In this document: positions 15,185 through 23,348 of the stretch, piece after piece
Layout of the letters: each line of letters opens with the position of its first letter
How positions within the stretch are numbered: position 1 is the stretch's first letter
DNA from: JBGAPH01 sp046349955
Lineage (GTDB): Bacteria; Planctomycetota; Planctomycetia; Pirellulales; JBGAPH01
DNA: 64,000 nt
Direction: 5' to 3'
Assembly (NCBI GenBank): GCA_046349955.1
Contig: JAXMBI010000007.1
Location: forward strand, 198,849-262,848
Made by a program: the position numbers and the translations under genes
Notes under the pieces: generated by a model
Database searches by the model: none
The model's input: only the letters and a program-made list of their open reading frames with translations
What the model was told of the DNA's origin: nothing

Positions 15185-17533
15185 TCAATGTTCCGGAACC
15201 CAATTCACCGTGTTCCAAACCCGTCCGCTCACCGCCTGGCCGTCGGCCGACTCGACTTCGTAGATCACTCGCATCTGCATCACCGGCGCAAGGTCCGAAA
15301 TCGACAGCCGCACCGTGCGGCCGTCAGGCAGGAGGCGCGCGGCCGCGATCTTAACTAGGTCGCGGCCTTCTTGCTCCGGCTTCGCCACCGACCAGTCCTT
15401 CGAGCCATACTCCTCGGACCAGCGGTAGTTCCACTGCTCCACGCGGAACTTACGTGGGTCGGCCGCGGACTTGCCCAACGGGGTCGAGAACTCGAGCTCC
15501 AGCCCGCCTGGCACGACCTTCAACCCCACCGGCAGCCGCAGCGGCTGCCCCGTGTAGCGCACGCGCTGCAGGCAGCCGTCTTGCTTTGCGGCATTCTGCC
15601 AGCCACGTAGCCCACAGACATAGAGATGCCCATCTCGCGGGTTGATCCGCCCGCGGGCGACGCCGGAGAGAAAGAACAGCCCCAGGTCGACCGCGCCCCC
15701 TTGGGCGTGTTCCCCTTCGATCTGCGGCAACAGCAGCAACATCCGGCAGCGGCCATACGAAAGGTGCAGGGGCCGTCCAGCGAGTGGTCCGAAGCAGTTC
15801 GGCGGAACCCATACCTGGCCGCCGGCCGAGTTGTCGGCCTCGCGCGGCAGCCAACAAAGCGGCGGATCATAGGTTGCTGGCGCCTGCTCGCGGTGGTGTG
15901 CCCGCATGTCGCCGTAGAAGCCCCCTTGATGGATGAGGTCGACGCGCGTGGCCGGCATCCAGTTGCCCTGCTGATCGGCCCCGGTGATCAGGCCGGCAGG
16001 AGACATGCCGAGGCCGATGGGGTGGCGAAACCCGGTGGCGAAGATCTCGGCCCGGCTGCCATCGGCCGCCACGCGCATCAGGCAGCCGCCCGTGGGGGTG
16101 TCGGTGTCGCCCGTCTTGAAGAAGTAGAAGTTGCCCTGCGGGTCGGTTTCGAGGCAGGTGTCGTAGGAGTGCTCGCCGCCGCCGGTGTGCCAATCGTGGT
16201 TCACGTTCTCGTAGAAGTCCGCCTCGCCGTCGCCGTTGGCGTCGTGCAGCCGCGTGAGCTGGCCGCGCTCGATCACGTGGATCAAACCGTTCACGACCTT
16301 GAGCCCGAGCGGCTGGTAGAGCCCGGTGGCGAAGCGTTTCCACGTGAGCTGGCCCAGCCGTTCGCCCACGCCCCGCACGAGCCACACGTCGCCATGCGCG
16401 CTGCACACAGCCAGCTCGCCGCCGGGAAGGAAATCGAGCCCGCCGAGAAACATCAGCGCATGGTGCGGATTTTCATGCGGAACGGAGAGCGTGTCGACCA
16501 CGAGGGACGCGTTGTCGGCCGCGTTTTCGCCCTGCGTGACGATGGGCTGCGTCCACCGCGCGGGTCCCGGAGCGAGGAGCGGCTGCAAGTCCTCCGGCTT
16601 CGTTTCCTTGGCCAACCGCGCGAGAGCGGCAGCCTCGACGCGGGAAGACAGCAGCAGCGTGATCCGGCGCGTATCGCGCGACGGCGGCAACGATACGACT
16701 ACGCGGCCGTCCTTGCGGGCGGAAAGCTTCGCCGCATCAGGCTCAGCGGCCAGCGCCACGGTCAGCGTCGGTTCGTCGGCCGGTGATTGCACGGCCGACG
16801 CGCCATCGAATTCGCGTAGCTTGCCTGCCTGCTTGAACTCGGCGACCAGCAGTTCGAGCGGCCGCTCCGTGGGGCCGACTGCGAGCATGCGCGTGAACAC
16901 CGGCTGCCCCGCGTGCTCCACGAGCCAAGGCGACTCGAGCACCGGCGTGTCGCCCACCGTGTAGGAGAGCGCGACGCGCGGACCGTGAAGATACAATCCG
17001 CGATAGTGAACCCACGCGCGCGGCAGCGGGGCGGTGGCGCGGTCTGGGGTTTCCCAGCGCCCTTGGGGATCGGCCCAGCCGGGGCCGCTCGCCGTGCGAA
17101 AGACCATCGTTCCGTCAGGCGTCGGGGTGTTCAGCAATCCGAAGCGGCGCTCGCTGTGCTGCAAGAAGCCGCCAGTCCAGCCGGCCGCGATCCGACATTG
17201 ATTGCGGTCGAACACCACGGCCCCCTGGCCCTGCTCTCCCACGCGGATCGCCGTCGCCTTGTAGACGCGCGTAGCGCCGTCGAGCGAAGGATAGTCCATC
17301 GTCGCCTGAAACACGGGGCCGGTGTCCATGCGCCGCAGGCGATCGTCGATCCAGTCGGCGTCGGTGTGCTTCTCCCAGGGCGCGGCGTCACCGGCCACGG
17401 GGGGCGGAGTCCACGCCGGATCGCCGGGCGGCACGTTGCGGCGGCGAACCCGCTGGGCTAGTGCTTCGTCGGAATGAGCGATGTACAACAGAACGAACGC
17501 GGCCGCGAGACGGGCCGAGCGGGAGCGAAGCAT
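15185..17533 (-). CDS. Secreted DUF6797-type beta-propeller protein
   Basis: A 782-residue exported protein (signal peptide about 1-26). Residues 55-330 carry the DUF6797-like region (DADWIDDRLRRMDTGPVFQA; later VFDRNQCRIAAGW and MVFRTASGPGW). Residues 345-650 form a sorbosone/PQQ-dehydrogenase-like six-bladed propeller (FLGGLDFLPGGELAVCSAHG, ATGFRHPIGLGMSPAGLITG). The last 100 residues are a beta sandwich ending WNTVNWVPEH. No CxxCH is present, so the cytochrome half seen in some relatives is missing. It probably acts in periplasmic carbohydrate metabolism, but substrate and activity are unknown. REP elements sit just upstream. Confidence 0.7.
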   Translation of the reverse strand: MLRSRSARLAAAFVLLYIAHSDEALAQRVRRRNVPPGDPAWTPPPVAGDAAPWEKHTDADWIDDRLRRMDTGPVFQATMDYPSLDGATRVYKATAIRVGEQGQGAVVFDRNQCRIAAGWTGGFLQHSERRFGLLNTPTPDGTMVFRTASGPGWADPQGRWETPDRATAPLPRAWVHYRGLYLHGPRVALSYTVGDTPVLESPWLVEHAGQPVFTRMLAVGPTERPLELLVAEFKQAGKLREFDGASAVQSPADEPTLTVALAAEPDAAKLSARKDGRVVVSLPPSRDTRRITLLLSSRVEAAALARLAKETKPEDLQPLLAPGPARWTQPIVTQGENAADNASLVVDTLSVPHENPHHALMFLGGLDFLPGGELAVCSAHGDVWLVRGVGERLGQLTWKRFATGLYQPLGLKVVNGLIHVIERGQLTRLHDANGDGEADFYENVNHDWHTGGGEHSYDTCLETDPQGNFYFFKTGDTDTPTGGCLMRVAADGSRAEIFATGFRHPIGLGMSPAGLITGADQQGNWMPATRVDLIHQGGFYGDMRAHHREQAPATYDPPLCWLPREADNSAGGQVWVPPNCFGPLAGRPLHLSYGRCRMLLLLPQIEGEHAQGGAVDLGLFFLSGVARGRINPRDGHLYVCGLRGWQNAAKQDGCLQRVRYTGQPLRLPVGLKVVPGGLELEFSTPLGKSAADPRKFRVEQWNYRWSEEYGSKDWSVAKPEQEGRDLVKIAAARLLPDGRTVRLSISDLAPVMQMRVIYEVESADGQAVSGRVWNTVNWVPEH

Positions 17534-17582
17534 CGGAGAAGACTCGAGGTAGGCGGGAGGTGTGCGGCGCAGCCGCAGGCTG

Positions 17583-17703
17583 TAGCCGGCACACTCCGTG
17601 TGCCGAATGCTGAATCGGCAAACAGCTCCGATCGCGCGCTTGGGTGATCAGCCAAGCAGCGCTTGCGCCGCACCGGCATTCGGCACACGGAGTGTGCCGG
17701 CTA
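17583..17703. repeat. Inverted pair of REP elements (GTAG-headed)
   Basis: TAGCCGGCACACTCCGTGTG... at 17583-17610 is repeated inverted at 17676-17703. Each unit has a GTAG head, a 7-bp stem GGCACAC/GTGTGCC with loop TCC and a GAATGC tail. This matches in form the REPs flanking the RAYT transposase at 47.6-48.5 kb, with compensating stem changes. The pair is a BIME-like unit between two minus-strand genes. Confidence 0.7.
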
Positions 17704-17752
17704 CTTTCGGCAAGGCTACCTGTGCGTTCAGCGCCTGGCAACTGTCGCGCAT

Positions 17753-18070
17753 TTAGCGCTGCCCTGGCGCTGGGGCATAGACCACCCACTCCTGCTGGCC
17801 GAGCACCCAGAGTTGCCCGCTCGAACTATCGAGCAGGTAGGGGCGGCGACTATCCATTTGGATGACTTGGAATCGCAGCGCGTCGGGCTGGTAGTAGCCG
17901 GGGGGAGGCTGGCTGCCGGTGGGCGCGAGCGCGCTCTCGACGCTCGTGCGGCTCGCCTTGCCAGGGGATTGCAGCGCCTGCCCGCGCAGCACGCCGGCGC
18001 CGTACGTGCCCAGCCCGCCGACGATTACGCCCACGACCAACCCCAACTGCAAACGGGTACGAACGCTCAT
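17753..18070 (-). CDS. Small single-pass membrane protein
   Basis: A 105-residue protein starting MSVRTRLQLGLVVGVIVGGL. One helix (about 8-32, ending in a Gly/Ala run) is followed by a polar exported domain with FQVIQMDSRRPYLLDSSSGQ and LWVLGQQEWVVYAPA. That last part looks like a short beta repeat of the kind used to display run-time values in planctomycete proteins. No family recognised. An upstream in-frame ATG at 18085 would add only five residues. It is probably transcribed alone. Confidence 0.5.
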   Translation of the reverse strand: MSVRTRLQLGLVVGVIVGGLGTYGAGVLRGQALQSPGKASRTSVESALAPTGSQPPPGYYQPDALRFQVIQMDSRRPYLLDSSSGQLWVLGQQEWVVYAPAPGQR

Positions 18071-18222
18071 GACACGGGCTCCCAAGCGGAGAACAAAGGG
18101 ATGCGCGGAAATCGCCTCCTTGGAGCCTAATCGAGCGGCTGCCCGCCGAACATGGTCGCAGGATCACGATTTCCCGCTGGACCTGAAGGAATGAAGCGGT
18201 TGTGCCGCGAGTTCAGATTGGT

Positions 18223-18294
18223 TTCTCGCAAAGGCGCGAAGATCGCAAAGCAGGCTCGCTCGAGTCCTTGGCGAGCTTCGCGCCTTCGCGAGAA
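18223..18294. repeat. Imperfect inverted repeat
   Basis: TTTCTCGCAAAGGCGCGAAG... (18223-18250) pairs with ...CTTCGCGCCTTCGCGAGAA (18267-18294) with about four mismatches. It lies downstream of the sdpI-like gene and upstream of the small membrane protein gene. It may stop transcription, and it is of the dispersed CGCAAAGGCGCGAAG type seen in many genomes. Confidence 0.5.
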
Positions 18295-18360
18295 TTTCTG
18301 CCTGAGTCCTTTGTGTCGTTGTGTCTTGGTGGTTCAACTCCTCCGAATCTCCACGAGGCG

Positions 18361-19029
18361 TCACACCCGCCCCTGCCGCTCGAGCCGCTTATAGAGGACG
18401 AGCGAGTAGACCACGGGCACGCCGGCGATCGCCACGAGCACGCCGACGAACAGCCACACCCCCGACGCGCCGGCCAGCGTCGCCGCGAAGCCGACGAGCC
18501 CGCCGGCCACGAACAGCCAGGCGGCCAGCCGATGAGTTTGCGTCCACACCGTGTCGCTGGCCAGCGTCCACGGCGTCCGCACCCCCACCCAGAAGTTCCG
18601 CTGCACCTTGCCGAGCACGTTGCCCAGGAGCGCGAAGAGCAGATACGCCCCCGCGACGACCCATCGCCCGAGATCGAGCGTTGGCTCGAGCGCCGCGGCC
18701 AGCATCAGCCCCTGCATCCAGGCGAAGAACGCCACCATCAGGAACATCAGGTATTCATAGGTGGCGCGGAACGAGTCGATGGCGAACTGCTGCGGCGAGA
18801 GCCAGGGCAGCAGCCGCCCCACGCCCACCGCCCCCAACATCACGAGCGCCGGCGTGATCAGGCTCACAAGCGCCTGGTCCTTGGGCACGAAACGGTCGGG
18901 CGCCCCGCTGAATCCCCAGTGGACCGGAATCTCCGCCGGCAGCCGATCGTGGAAGCCGAAGTAGACGGTCAGGCAGGCCGCGAAAGCCGCGGCGGTGAGC
19001 ACGAGCGAAGCCAGTAGCCAACGATTCAT
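18361..19029 (-). CDS. SdpI-family (DUF1648) membrane protein
   Basis: A 222-residue integral membrane protein starting MNRWLLASLVLTAAAFAA. The DUF1648 signature LPAEIPVHWGFSGAPDRFVP is at about 33-52. Six or so helices follow, and the SdpI part (NFWVGVRTPWTLASDTVWTQ, then THRLAAWLFV) is complete. In Bacillus, SdpI confers immunity to the SdpC toxin and sequesters the SdpR repressor at the membrane; no sdpC-like gene is visible here. The ATG overlaps the stop of the ArsR-type gene by four bases, so the two are translationally coupled. Confidence 0.82.
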   Translation of the reverse strand: MNRWLLASLVLTAAAFAACLTVYFGFHDRLPAEIPVHWGFSGAPDRFVPKDQALVSLITPALVMLGAVGVGRLLPWLSPQQFAIDSFRATYEYLMFLMVAFFAWMQGLMLAAALEPTLDLGRWVVAGAYLLFALLGNVLGKVQRNFWVGVRTPWTLASDTVWTQTHRLAAWLFVAGGLVGFAATLAGASGVWLFVGVLVAIAGVPVVYSLVLYKRLERQGRV

Positions 19030-19340
19030 CGCGCCTTCTCCTGCGACGCCGACCTTCCATTGCGGCCCTTCGCCGGTTTCTCGGCGAACAGGTCCCATAC
19101 GATGGCCAGCACGTCTTGCATCACCGTGGTGTTGAGGGCGTAGACGATCTGTTGCCCCTGCCGCCGCGAGCTGATCAGGTCGGCCGCCTTGAGCACCGAA
19201 AAGTGGTGCGACATCGACGGCTTCGACATGTCGAACCGCTCGGCGAGCTCGCCAGCCGTCTGCTCGCCGTGCCGGAGCAAGCGCAGGATCTCGCGCCGCG
19301 TGGGATCGGCCAGGGCTTTGAAGGCGTCGTTGGCAGGCAA
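19026..19340 (-). CDS. ArsR/SdpR-family repressor
   Basis: A 104-residue winged-helix protein. FKALADPTRREILRLLRHGE is the hallmark N-terminal helix of the family, and SKPSMSHHFSVLKAADLISS is the recognition helix. No metal-binding CxC or CVC motif is seen, which fits SdpR rather than ArsR/SmtB sensors. The start is TTG at 19340: an in-frame TGA lies four codons upstream, so no ATG is available. It is expected to repress its own operon with the SdpI-like protein. Confidence 0.82.
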   Translation of the reverse strand: MPANDAFKALADPTRREILRLLRHGEQTAGELAERFDMSKPSMSHHFSVLKAADLISSRRQGQQIVYALNTTVMQDVLAIVWDLFAEKPAKGRNGRSASQEKAR

Positions 19341-19364
19341 GCGGGCGGCTCACACGTTTAATGG

Positions 19365-19407
19365 TTAGGCAATTGTCTAAATATAGCGTGCGTCGCGAAT
19401 GGGTCAA
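19365..19407 (-). promoter_or_regulatory. sdpR-type promoter with dyad operator
   Basis: On the minus strand, TTGACC (19402-19407), 16 bases, then TATATT (19380-19385). Immediately downstream of the -10 lies TTAGACAATTGCCTAA (19365-19380), a palindrome with a single unmatched pair. A repressor bound here would cover the transcription start. Confidence 0.6.
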
Positions 19408-19420
19408 GCTTGCGTTGCCC

Positions 19421-19576
19421 GATCCGAACTAGCCCGAAGCGCGAGCAAGGGAGAAGCCGCGCATCCATGGTCGAGCCGCGCGGACCCTGCACGGGCCGGG
19501 CAGCATTTCCGGCCAGCGCGCCCGACCGGCGCTCGAGTCCCTTGCTCGCGCTTTTTGAAGTTGCGCTTTTGGTTGG
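19421..19576. repeat. Inverted copies of a dispersed repeat
   Basis: GAACTAGCCCGAAGCGCGAG (from 19426) and the opposite-strand TCCCTTGCTCGCGCTTTTTG (from 19538, continuing AAGTTGCGCTTTTGG) share a core with copies at 19921-19950, 31342-31369 and 59504-59544. The shared parts are GCGCAACTTCAAAA and CGCGCT..GGGCTAGT. Confidence 0.55.
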
Positions 19577-19625
19577 AAGCGGGGGCATGGATCAAGCGTT
19601 TGCTCTTGGAGCGAGCAAGGCTACG

Positions 19626-19888
19626 TGCAGCCCCGGCAGGGGCGACCCGAGAATAGCCCCGGGCCAGGGCAGCGTGAGCTGACCGCAGCCCGGGGTCCGT
19701 GAGAAGTAGGGAACAAAGCCCCGCAGGGGCGACACAAGAACTGCTTGCCAGCGCTGGACTCAAGCATATCTCAGGCATATCTGTCGCCCCTCCGGGGCTC
19801 TTTGTTTCCGTGGGGCGTAACCCCGGGCGGCGTCCGGCTGCGCCGGCCTTGCCCGGGGCTATTCTCGGGTCGCCCTGCCGGGGCTGCA
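19626..19888. repeat. Large imperfect inverted repeat (about 38-base arms)
   Basis: TGCAGCCCCGGCAGGGGCGA (from 19626, continuing CCCGAGAATAGCCCCGGGC) is repeated inverted at 19851-19888. A second nested pair is formed by AAAGCCCCGCAGGGGCGACA (about 19712) and TGTCGCCCCTCCGGGGCTCTTT (about 19781). No transposase lies between the arms. It looks like a non-autonomous or REP-like multi-hairpin element. Confidence 0.6.
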
Positions 19889-19982
19889 TGCCGCGCCTCA
19901 CGCTTCGCAGATGCCAAGCCGCAACTTCAAAACTGGCGCTGCGGGCTGGTGTGGCGCAACCGAAACTCACGGTGACCAAGCG

Positions 19983-20837
19983 CTAGCGAGCGTCGGCCTG
20001 CCGTTGCCGGTCAAGAAACCCGATCGCCGCTTCCACCGCCGCGCGGTCGAAGAACGCCCGCACGTGGCCGGCGCCTGGCACGACGTGCGACTCAACGGTC
20101 ACGCCGGCCGCCTTGAGCAGCTCGGCCATCGCCACGCTCGTTGACCGCGGCACCAGCAGATCGCTGTCGCCGTGGTAGAAGAACGTCGGCGGCGCCTTGG
20201 CCGAGACGAACCGCGCCGGGCTGGCCTGCCGGTAGATTTCCGGCAGCTCGGCCCGCGTTCCCCCCAGCCAGTACTTCAAGATCGCCTGCTGCGGCGGGAC
20301 GGTCGAGAAATCGCAGGGAGCGCCGCCAGCCACGATCGCCTTGAGCCCCGTGGCTTCGGTGCCTTCTTTTGCTACGGCCTCTGCGTCGGTCACGCCGACC
20401 AGGGCCGCCAGGTGCCCGCCGGCCGAATAGCCAAACACGGCCAGCCAGTTGGGGTCGATGTGGTGTTCCTTGGCCTCGCGCCGCATCCACTCGAGCGCTG
20501 CCCGGCAATCATCGAGCTGGGCAGGGAATTTATATTTGGGGGCCAGGCGATAGTTGATCGATACGGCCACGTAGCCCCGCCGGGCCAGCGCGCGGCCATG
20601 AAAGTCCATCTGCTCCTTGTTGCCCAGGGCCCAGCCGCCCCCATGGACCAAGAGCACACCGGGGAACGGCCCCTCCCCCGGCGGCGAGAAAATGTCTGCC
20701 CGCAACTCGACGGGACCCGCCTTGGCGTAGACGACGTCAGTCTCGGTGCGGATCGGCGCCTGGGCAGCGTCTTCAGCGCGCGCTGCTCCCACGAGCCCGA
20801 TCAGCAGCAAAACCAACCCCCAGCAACCCTTTGGCAT
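19983..20837 (-). CDS. Secreted alpha/beta-hydrolase (BD-FAE/lipase-like esterase)
   Basis: A 284-residue exported hydrolase with a signal peptide (MPKGCWGLVLLLIGLVGAARA). The oxyanion-hole motif is VHGGGWALG, the nucleophile elbow FGYSAGGHLAAL, the acid in FFYHGDSDLLVP and the histidine in VVPGAGHVRAF, so the triad is complete. NYRLAPKYKFPAQLDDC is typical of the HSL/acetylxylan-esterase-like group. It probably hydrolyses small esters or deacetylates sugars in the periplasm; the substrate is not predictable. It is a stand-alone gene diverging from ribBA. Confidence 0.82.
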   Translation of the reverse strand: MPKGCWGLVLLLIGLVGAARAEDAAQAPIRTETDVVYAKAGPVELRADIFSPPGEGPFPGVLLVHGGGWALGNKEQMDFHGRALARRGYVAVSINYRLAPKYKFPAQLDDCRAALEWMRREAKEHHIDPNWLAVFGYSAGGHLAALVGVTDAEAVAKEGTEATGLKAIVAGGAPCDFSTVPPQQAILKYWLGGTRAELPEIYRQASPARFVSAKAPPTFFYHGDSDLLVPRSTSVAMAELLKAAGVTVESHVVPGAGHVRAFFDRAAVEAAIGFLDRQRQADAR

Positions 20838-20977
20838 CGCTCATCTTCTCCGCGCCGCGGACCGGGCCGCGGCCAATCGAACCTGGAAACCCGCTTGCGC
20901 CCTCTTCTATAATAGGAAAGTCGCCCAGGCGGCACAGGCGGCGGGCGCCGGCTCGCCGCCGGAAAACGTGAATACGC

Positions 20978-21039
20978 CCTCGCTTACGCGTCGGGTTCGG
21001 ATCGGCCGGCCCTCATCCCAACCCGACGCGTAAGCGAGG
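20978..21039. repeat. Perfect 20-bp inverted repeat
   Basis: CCTCGCTTACGCGTCGGGTT at 20978-20997 has an exact inverted copy at 21020-21039, with a 22-base loop. It sits in the divergent gap between the esterase and ribBA, about 65 bases before the ribBA start. The arms have no T-run, so it is more likely a dispersed palindrome or binding site than a terminator. Confidence 0.7.
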
Positions 21040-21104
21040 CAGACGCGCCAGCCGCCGCCCCAAGTGCGATCCCCGCCTTCCTTCCTCCCGGAGCTCACGA
21101 CTCG

Positions 21105-22319
21105 ATGCCCCAGCGTTTTTCCTCGATCGACGAAGCCGCCGCGGCCATTGGACGGGGCGAAGTGGTGATCGTCGTCGACGCCGAGGACCGCGAGAACGAG
21201 GGAGACTTCGTGGCGGCCGCCGACCGCGTGTCGCCGGAAATCGTCAACTTCATGATCACCCACGGCCGTGGGCAGCTCTGTATGCCGGTGCTGCCCGAGG
21301 TCTGCCAGCGGCTCGATTTGCCGCTGATGGTCAACGCGAACACGGCCCCCTTGGGCACCTGCTTCACGGTGCCGATCGATCACCGCACCTCACGGACCGG
21401 CATCACGGCCCAGGAGCGGGCGACCACGATCCAGGAGATCATGAACCCGGCCAGCAAGCCGGGGGACTTCGTGCGGCCGGGGCACCTGTTTCCGCTGGTG
21501 GCCAAGGAAGGGGGCGTGCTCCGCCGGGCAGGGCACACCGAGGCGGCGGTCGACCTGGCCCGGGTGGCCGGCTTGGCGCCTGCCGGCGTGCTCTGCGAAA
21601 TCCTCGACGACACCGGCAACCGCGCCAGCCGCGACGCCCTGTTCGCCCTGGCCGACCGCTTCCGGCTCGAGATCATTTCGATCGAAGAGCTGATCCGCTA
21701 CCGCCGGGCGCGCGAAAAACTGGTGCAGCGGCTCGACGAAGCCGAACTGCCCACCTGGTATGGCCCGGCCAAGGTGGTGACCTACGAGGTGAAGTACGAG
21801 AGCCAGGAGCCGCTGGCGGTCGTGTTCGGCGATTTGAAAAAGGCCGAGGCCCCGCTCGTGCGGCTGCACTCCTCGTGCTTCACCGGCGATCTGCTCCATT
21901 CGCTCCGCTGCGACTGCGGCGACCAACTGCACATGGCCCTACAGATGATCGCCGACGAGGGAGTGGGCGTGCTCGTTTATCTGCTGCAAGAAGGGCGGGG
22001 GATCGGCCTCTTGAACAAGATCCGCGCCTACAAGCTGCAGGACCAGGGGCTCGACACGGTGGAGGCCAACAACGCGCTCGGCTTCCGGGCCGACATGCGC
22101 GACTACGGCGTCGGCATTCAGGTGCTCAAAGACCTGGGCCTCTCGAACGTGCGGCTGCTCACGAACAACCCCAAGAAGACCGACGCCTTCATCTACGGCA
22201 GCTTCGATCTCAAGGTGGTCGACCAAGTGCCGATCGTGCCGCCGGTGAACGAGCACAACGCGCGTTACTTGGCGACGAAGCGCGACAAGCTGGGGCACCG
22301 GCTGCCGGCCACGCAGTAG
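21105..22319 (+). CDS. ribBA: Bifunctional DHBP synthase / GTP cyclohydrolase II (riboflavin)
   Basis: A 404-residue two-domain enzyme that makes both riboflavin precursors: DHBP from ribulose-5-phosphate and the pyrimidine from GTP. RibB domain (about 1-200): VDAEDRENEGDFV binds metal and substrate, ITHGRGQLCMP, and RRAGHTEAAVDLARVAGL. RibA domain (about 205-400): HSSCFTGDLLHSLRCDCGDQ supplies the three zinc cysteines, YLLQEGRGIGLLNKIRAY the catalytic region, and LLTNNPKKTDAF. The RibB segment reads EILDDTGNRASRD where most relatives have DDG.M(A/M)R. No FMN riboswitch is visible upstream. The TAG stop is part of a REP element. Confidence 0.95.
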   Translation: MPQRFSSIDEAAAAIGRGEVVIVVDAEDRENEGDFVAAADRVSPEIVNFMITHGRGQLCMPVLPEVCQRLDLPLMVNANTAPLGTCFTVPIDHRTSRTGITAQERATTIQEIMNPASKPGDFVRPGHLFPLVAKEGGVLRRAGHTEAAVDLARVAGLAPAGVLCEILDDTGNRASRDALFALADRFRLEIISIEELIRYRRAREKLVQRLDEAELPTWYGPAKVVTYEVKYESQEPLAVVFGDLKKAEAPLVRLHSSCFTGDLLHSLRCDCGDQLHMALQMIADEGVGVLVYLLQEGRGIGLLNKIRAYKLQDQGLDTVEANNALGFRADMRDYGVGIQVLKDLGLSNVRLLTNNPKKTDAFIYGSFDLKVVDQVPIVPPVNEHNARYLATKRDKLGHRLPATQ

Positions 22320-22346
22320 CCGGCACACGCCGCTGTGCCGAATTCG
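22317..22346 (+). repeat. Single REP element overlapping the ribBA stop codon
   Basis: GTAG head (22316-22319), then a hairpin GGCACA/TGTGCC with a short loop, then a GAATTC-like tail. The first three bases of the element, TAG, are the stop codon of ribBA. It has the same layout as the REPs at 17.6, 47.6 and 48.4 kb. Confidence 0.65.
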
Positions 22347-22437
22347 GGAGCGGCGCGAACCGTGCAGGGCGCTCAGGCGTCTTTTCGGCGCTGGTGTCTG
22401 CTAGCGGCTTGCTGGCGGCCCGTTGGTTCCGCGGCAC

Positions 22438-22466
22438 TTCCGTGCCGCCCCGCGCGGGGGTAGAAT
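22438..22466 (+). promoter_or_regulatory. Possible tRNA promoter
   Basis: TAGAAT (22461-22466) is a good -10 box about 45 bases before the tRNA. The -35 candidate TTCCGT (22438-22443) at 17 bases is weak. The spacer contains a GC-rich hairpin. Confidence 0.35.
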
Positions 22467-22510
22467 CTTGAGCTTGCCTGGCGCGGCCTTACCCGCCGAT
22501 CTGGGCCCAA

Positions 22511-22584
22511 GTCCCCGTAGCTCAATTGGATAGAGCGTCGGCCTCCGGAGCCGAAGGTTACAGGTTCGAATCCTGTCGGGGATA
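22511..22584 (+). tRNA. tRNA-Arg (anticodon CCG)
   Basis: A 74-nt cloverleaf. The acceptor stem GTCCCCG pairs with CGGGGAT (one G-U pair). The D arm uses GCTC/GAGC. The anticodon stem-loop is TCGGC-CTCCGGA-GCCGA, which puts CCG at 34-36 and reads codon CGG. The T arm is ACAGG-TTCGAAT-CCTGT. The discriminator base is A at 22584. The CCA end is not encoded. Confidence 0.95.
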
Positions 22585-22626
22585 CTTTTACCAGGGGTTT
22601 GGGGCGAGGGGTGAAAGGGGCTTCGA

Positions 22627-23199
22627 ATGAGCGAACCGCGCCCGTTCCTGCCCAGAATCCGCCGCGTCGCCGCAGCCATTCTCGCGCTGCTGCTCCTCTT
22701 CGTCGCCGGCGCGGTCTTCTTCGCCAACGATCTCGTCGGGCTGGCGGTGGTGGCTGGCATCCGGAGCAGCGTGCGCCGGCAAGACTTCGCCCCGCAACCG
22801 GCCGTGCGCGGCTCGGCGATCAGCGAACCGGGCCGCTACGTGTTTCCCGATTCCACCGAGCTGCGCGTGGAACTCGTGCCCCACGGCAACGGGCATGCCG
22901 TGCGCTATCAACTCTCGCGCGGTGAAGAGCGGCATTTGGTCTCGACCGACAACCCGAGCGCGTTCCACCGCTGGGCGCTCGTGCTCGATGCCCAAAACCG
23001 GTTGTGGTTCGACTCAAGCGACCTGGGGCTCTCGGTCTGGACCATGGCAGACGGCGCTTGGCGGCAAACGACGGTAGGGAGCGCTCGCCCGGATCTACTC
23101 CGCGCCGTGCCGCTGGAATTGCCCTTGAGCGGCAACCTTCGCGCCGCGGTCGACGAAGCCAAAGCCGCGACTTCCAAGCCAGATGCGCCCGCCGAGTGA
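22627..23199 (+). CDS. Membrane-anchored protein of unknown function
   Basis: A 190-residue protein. After MSEPRPFLPRIRRV comes one hydrophobic helix (AAAILALLLLFVAGAVFFAN), then an exported domain with beta character: GRYVFPDSTELRVELVPHGN, HRWALVLDAQNRLWFDSSDL and GLSVWTMADG. The C-terminus is Lys/Ala-rich. GAAAGGGG lies about 8 bases before the ATG. It lies 42 bases after the tRNA and I recognise no family. A periplasmic or outer-face anchored role is inferred from topology only. Confidence 0.6.
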   Translation: MSEPRPFLPRIRRVAAAILALLLLFVAGAVFFANDLVGLAVVAGIRSSVRRQDFAPQPAVRGSAISEPGRYVFPDSTELRVELVPHGNGHAVRYQLSRGEERHLVSTDNPSAFHRWALVLDAQNRLWFDSSDLGLSVWTMADGAWRQTTVGSARPDLLRAVPLELPLSGNLRAAVDEAKAATSKPDAPAE

Positions 23200-23348
23200 G
23201 CGCCTGGGTAGCAGCGTGCCCTTAGCAGCCGCGGCTGTCAGCATTGTCATGCGGCGGCGCGACCCCTCTCCGCGATCGGTGCGCAGAATCCCTCAAGGGG
23301 CAAGGCAGAAGATGTCCCCAGGCAAGGGACCAGATAGGAGCGGATTCG

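Larger units (their letters stand above)
19408..19982. other. Gene-free repeat zone
   Basis: About 575 bases with no credible gene. It is packed with inverted repeats: a pair using GCGCGAGCAAGGGA (about 19440 and 19538, opposite orientation), the large hairpin at 19626-19888 and a further partial copy near 19921-19950. Overlapping open frames are by-products of these GC-rich repeats. Confidence 0.6.

Noticed and set aside
17583..17703. CRISPR-like array
   Set aside because: Only two inverted, not direct, units with no regular spacers; form and head match REP elements.
18361..19407. A 348-residue protein from reading through the ArsR gene in the SdpI frame
   Set aside because: The first 126 residues are the out-of-frame shadow of the ArsR gene; the SdpI homology begins at MNRWLLASL.
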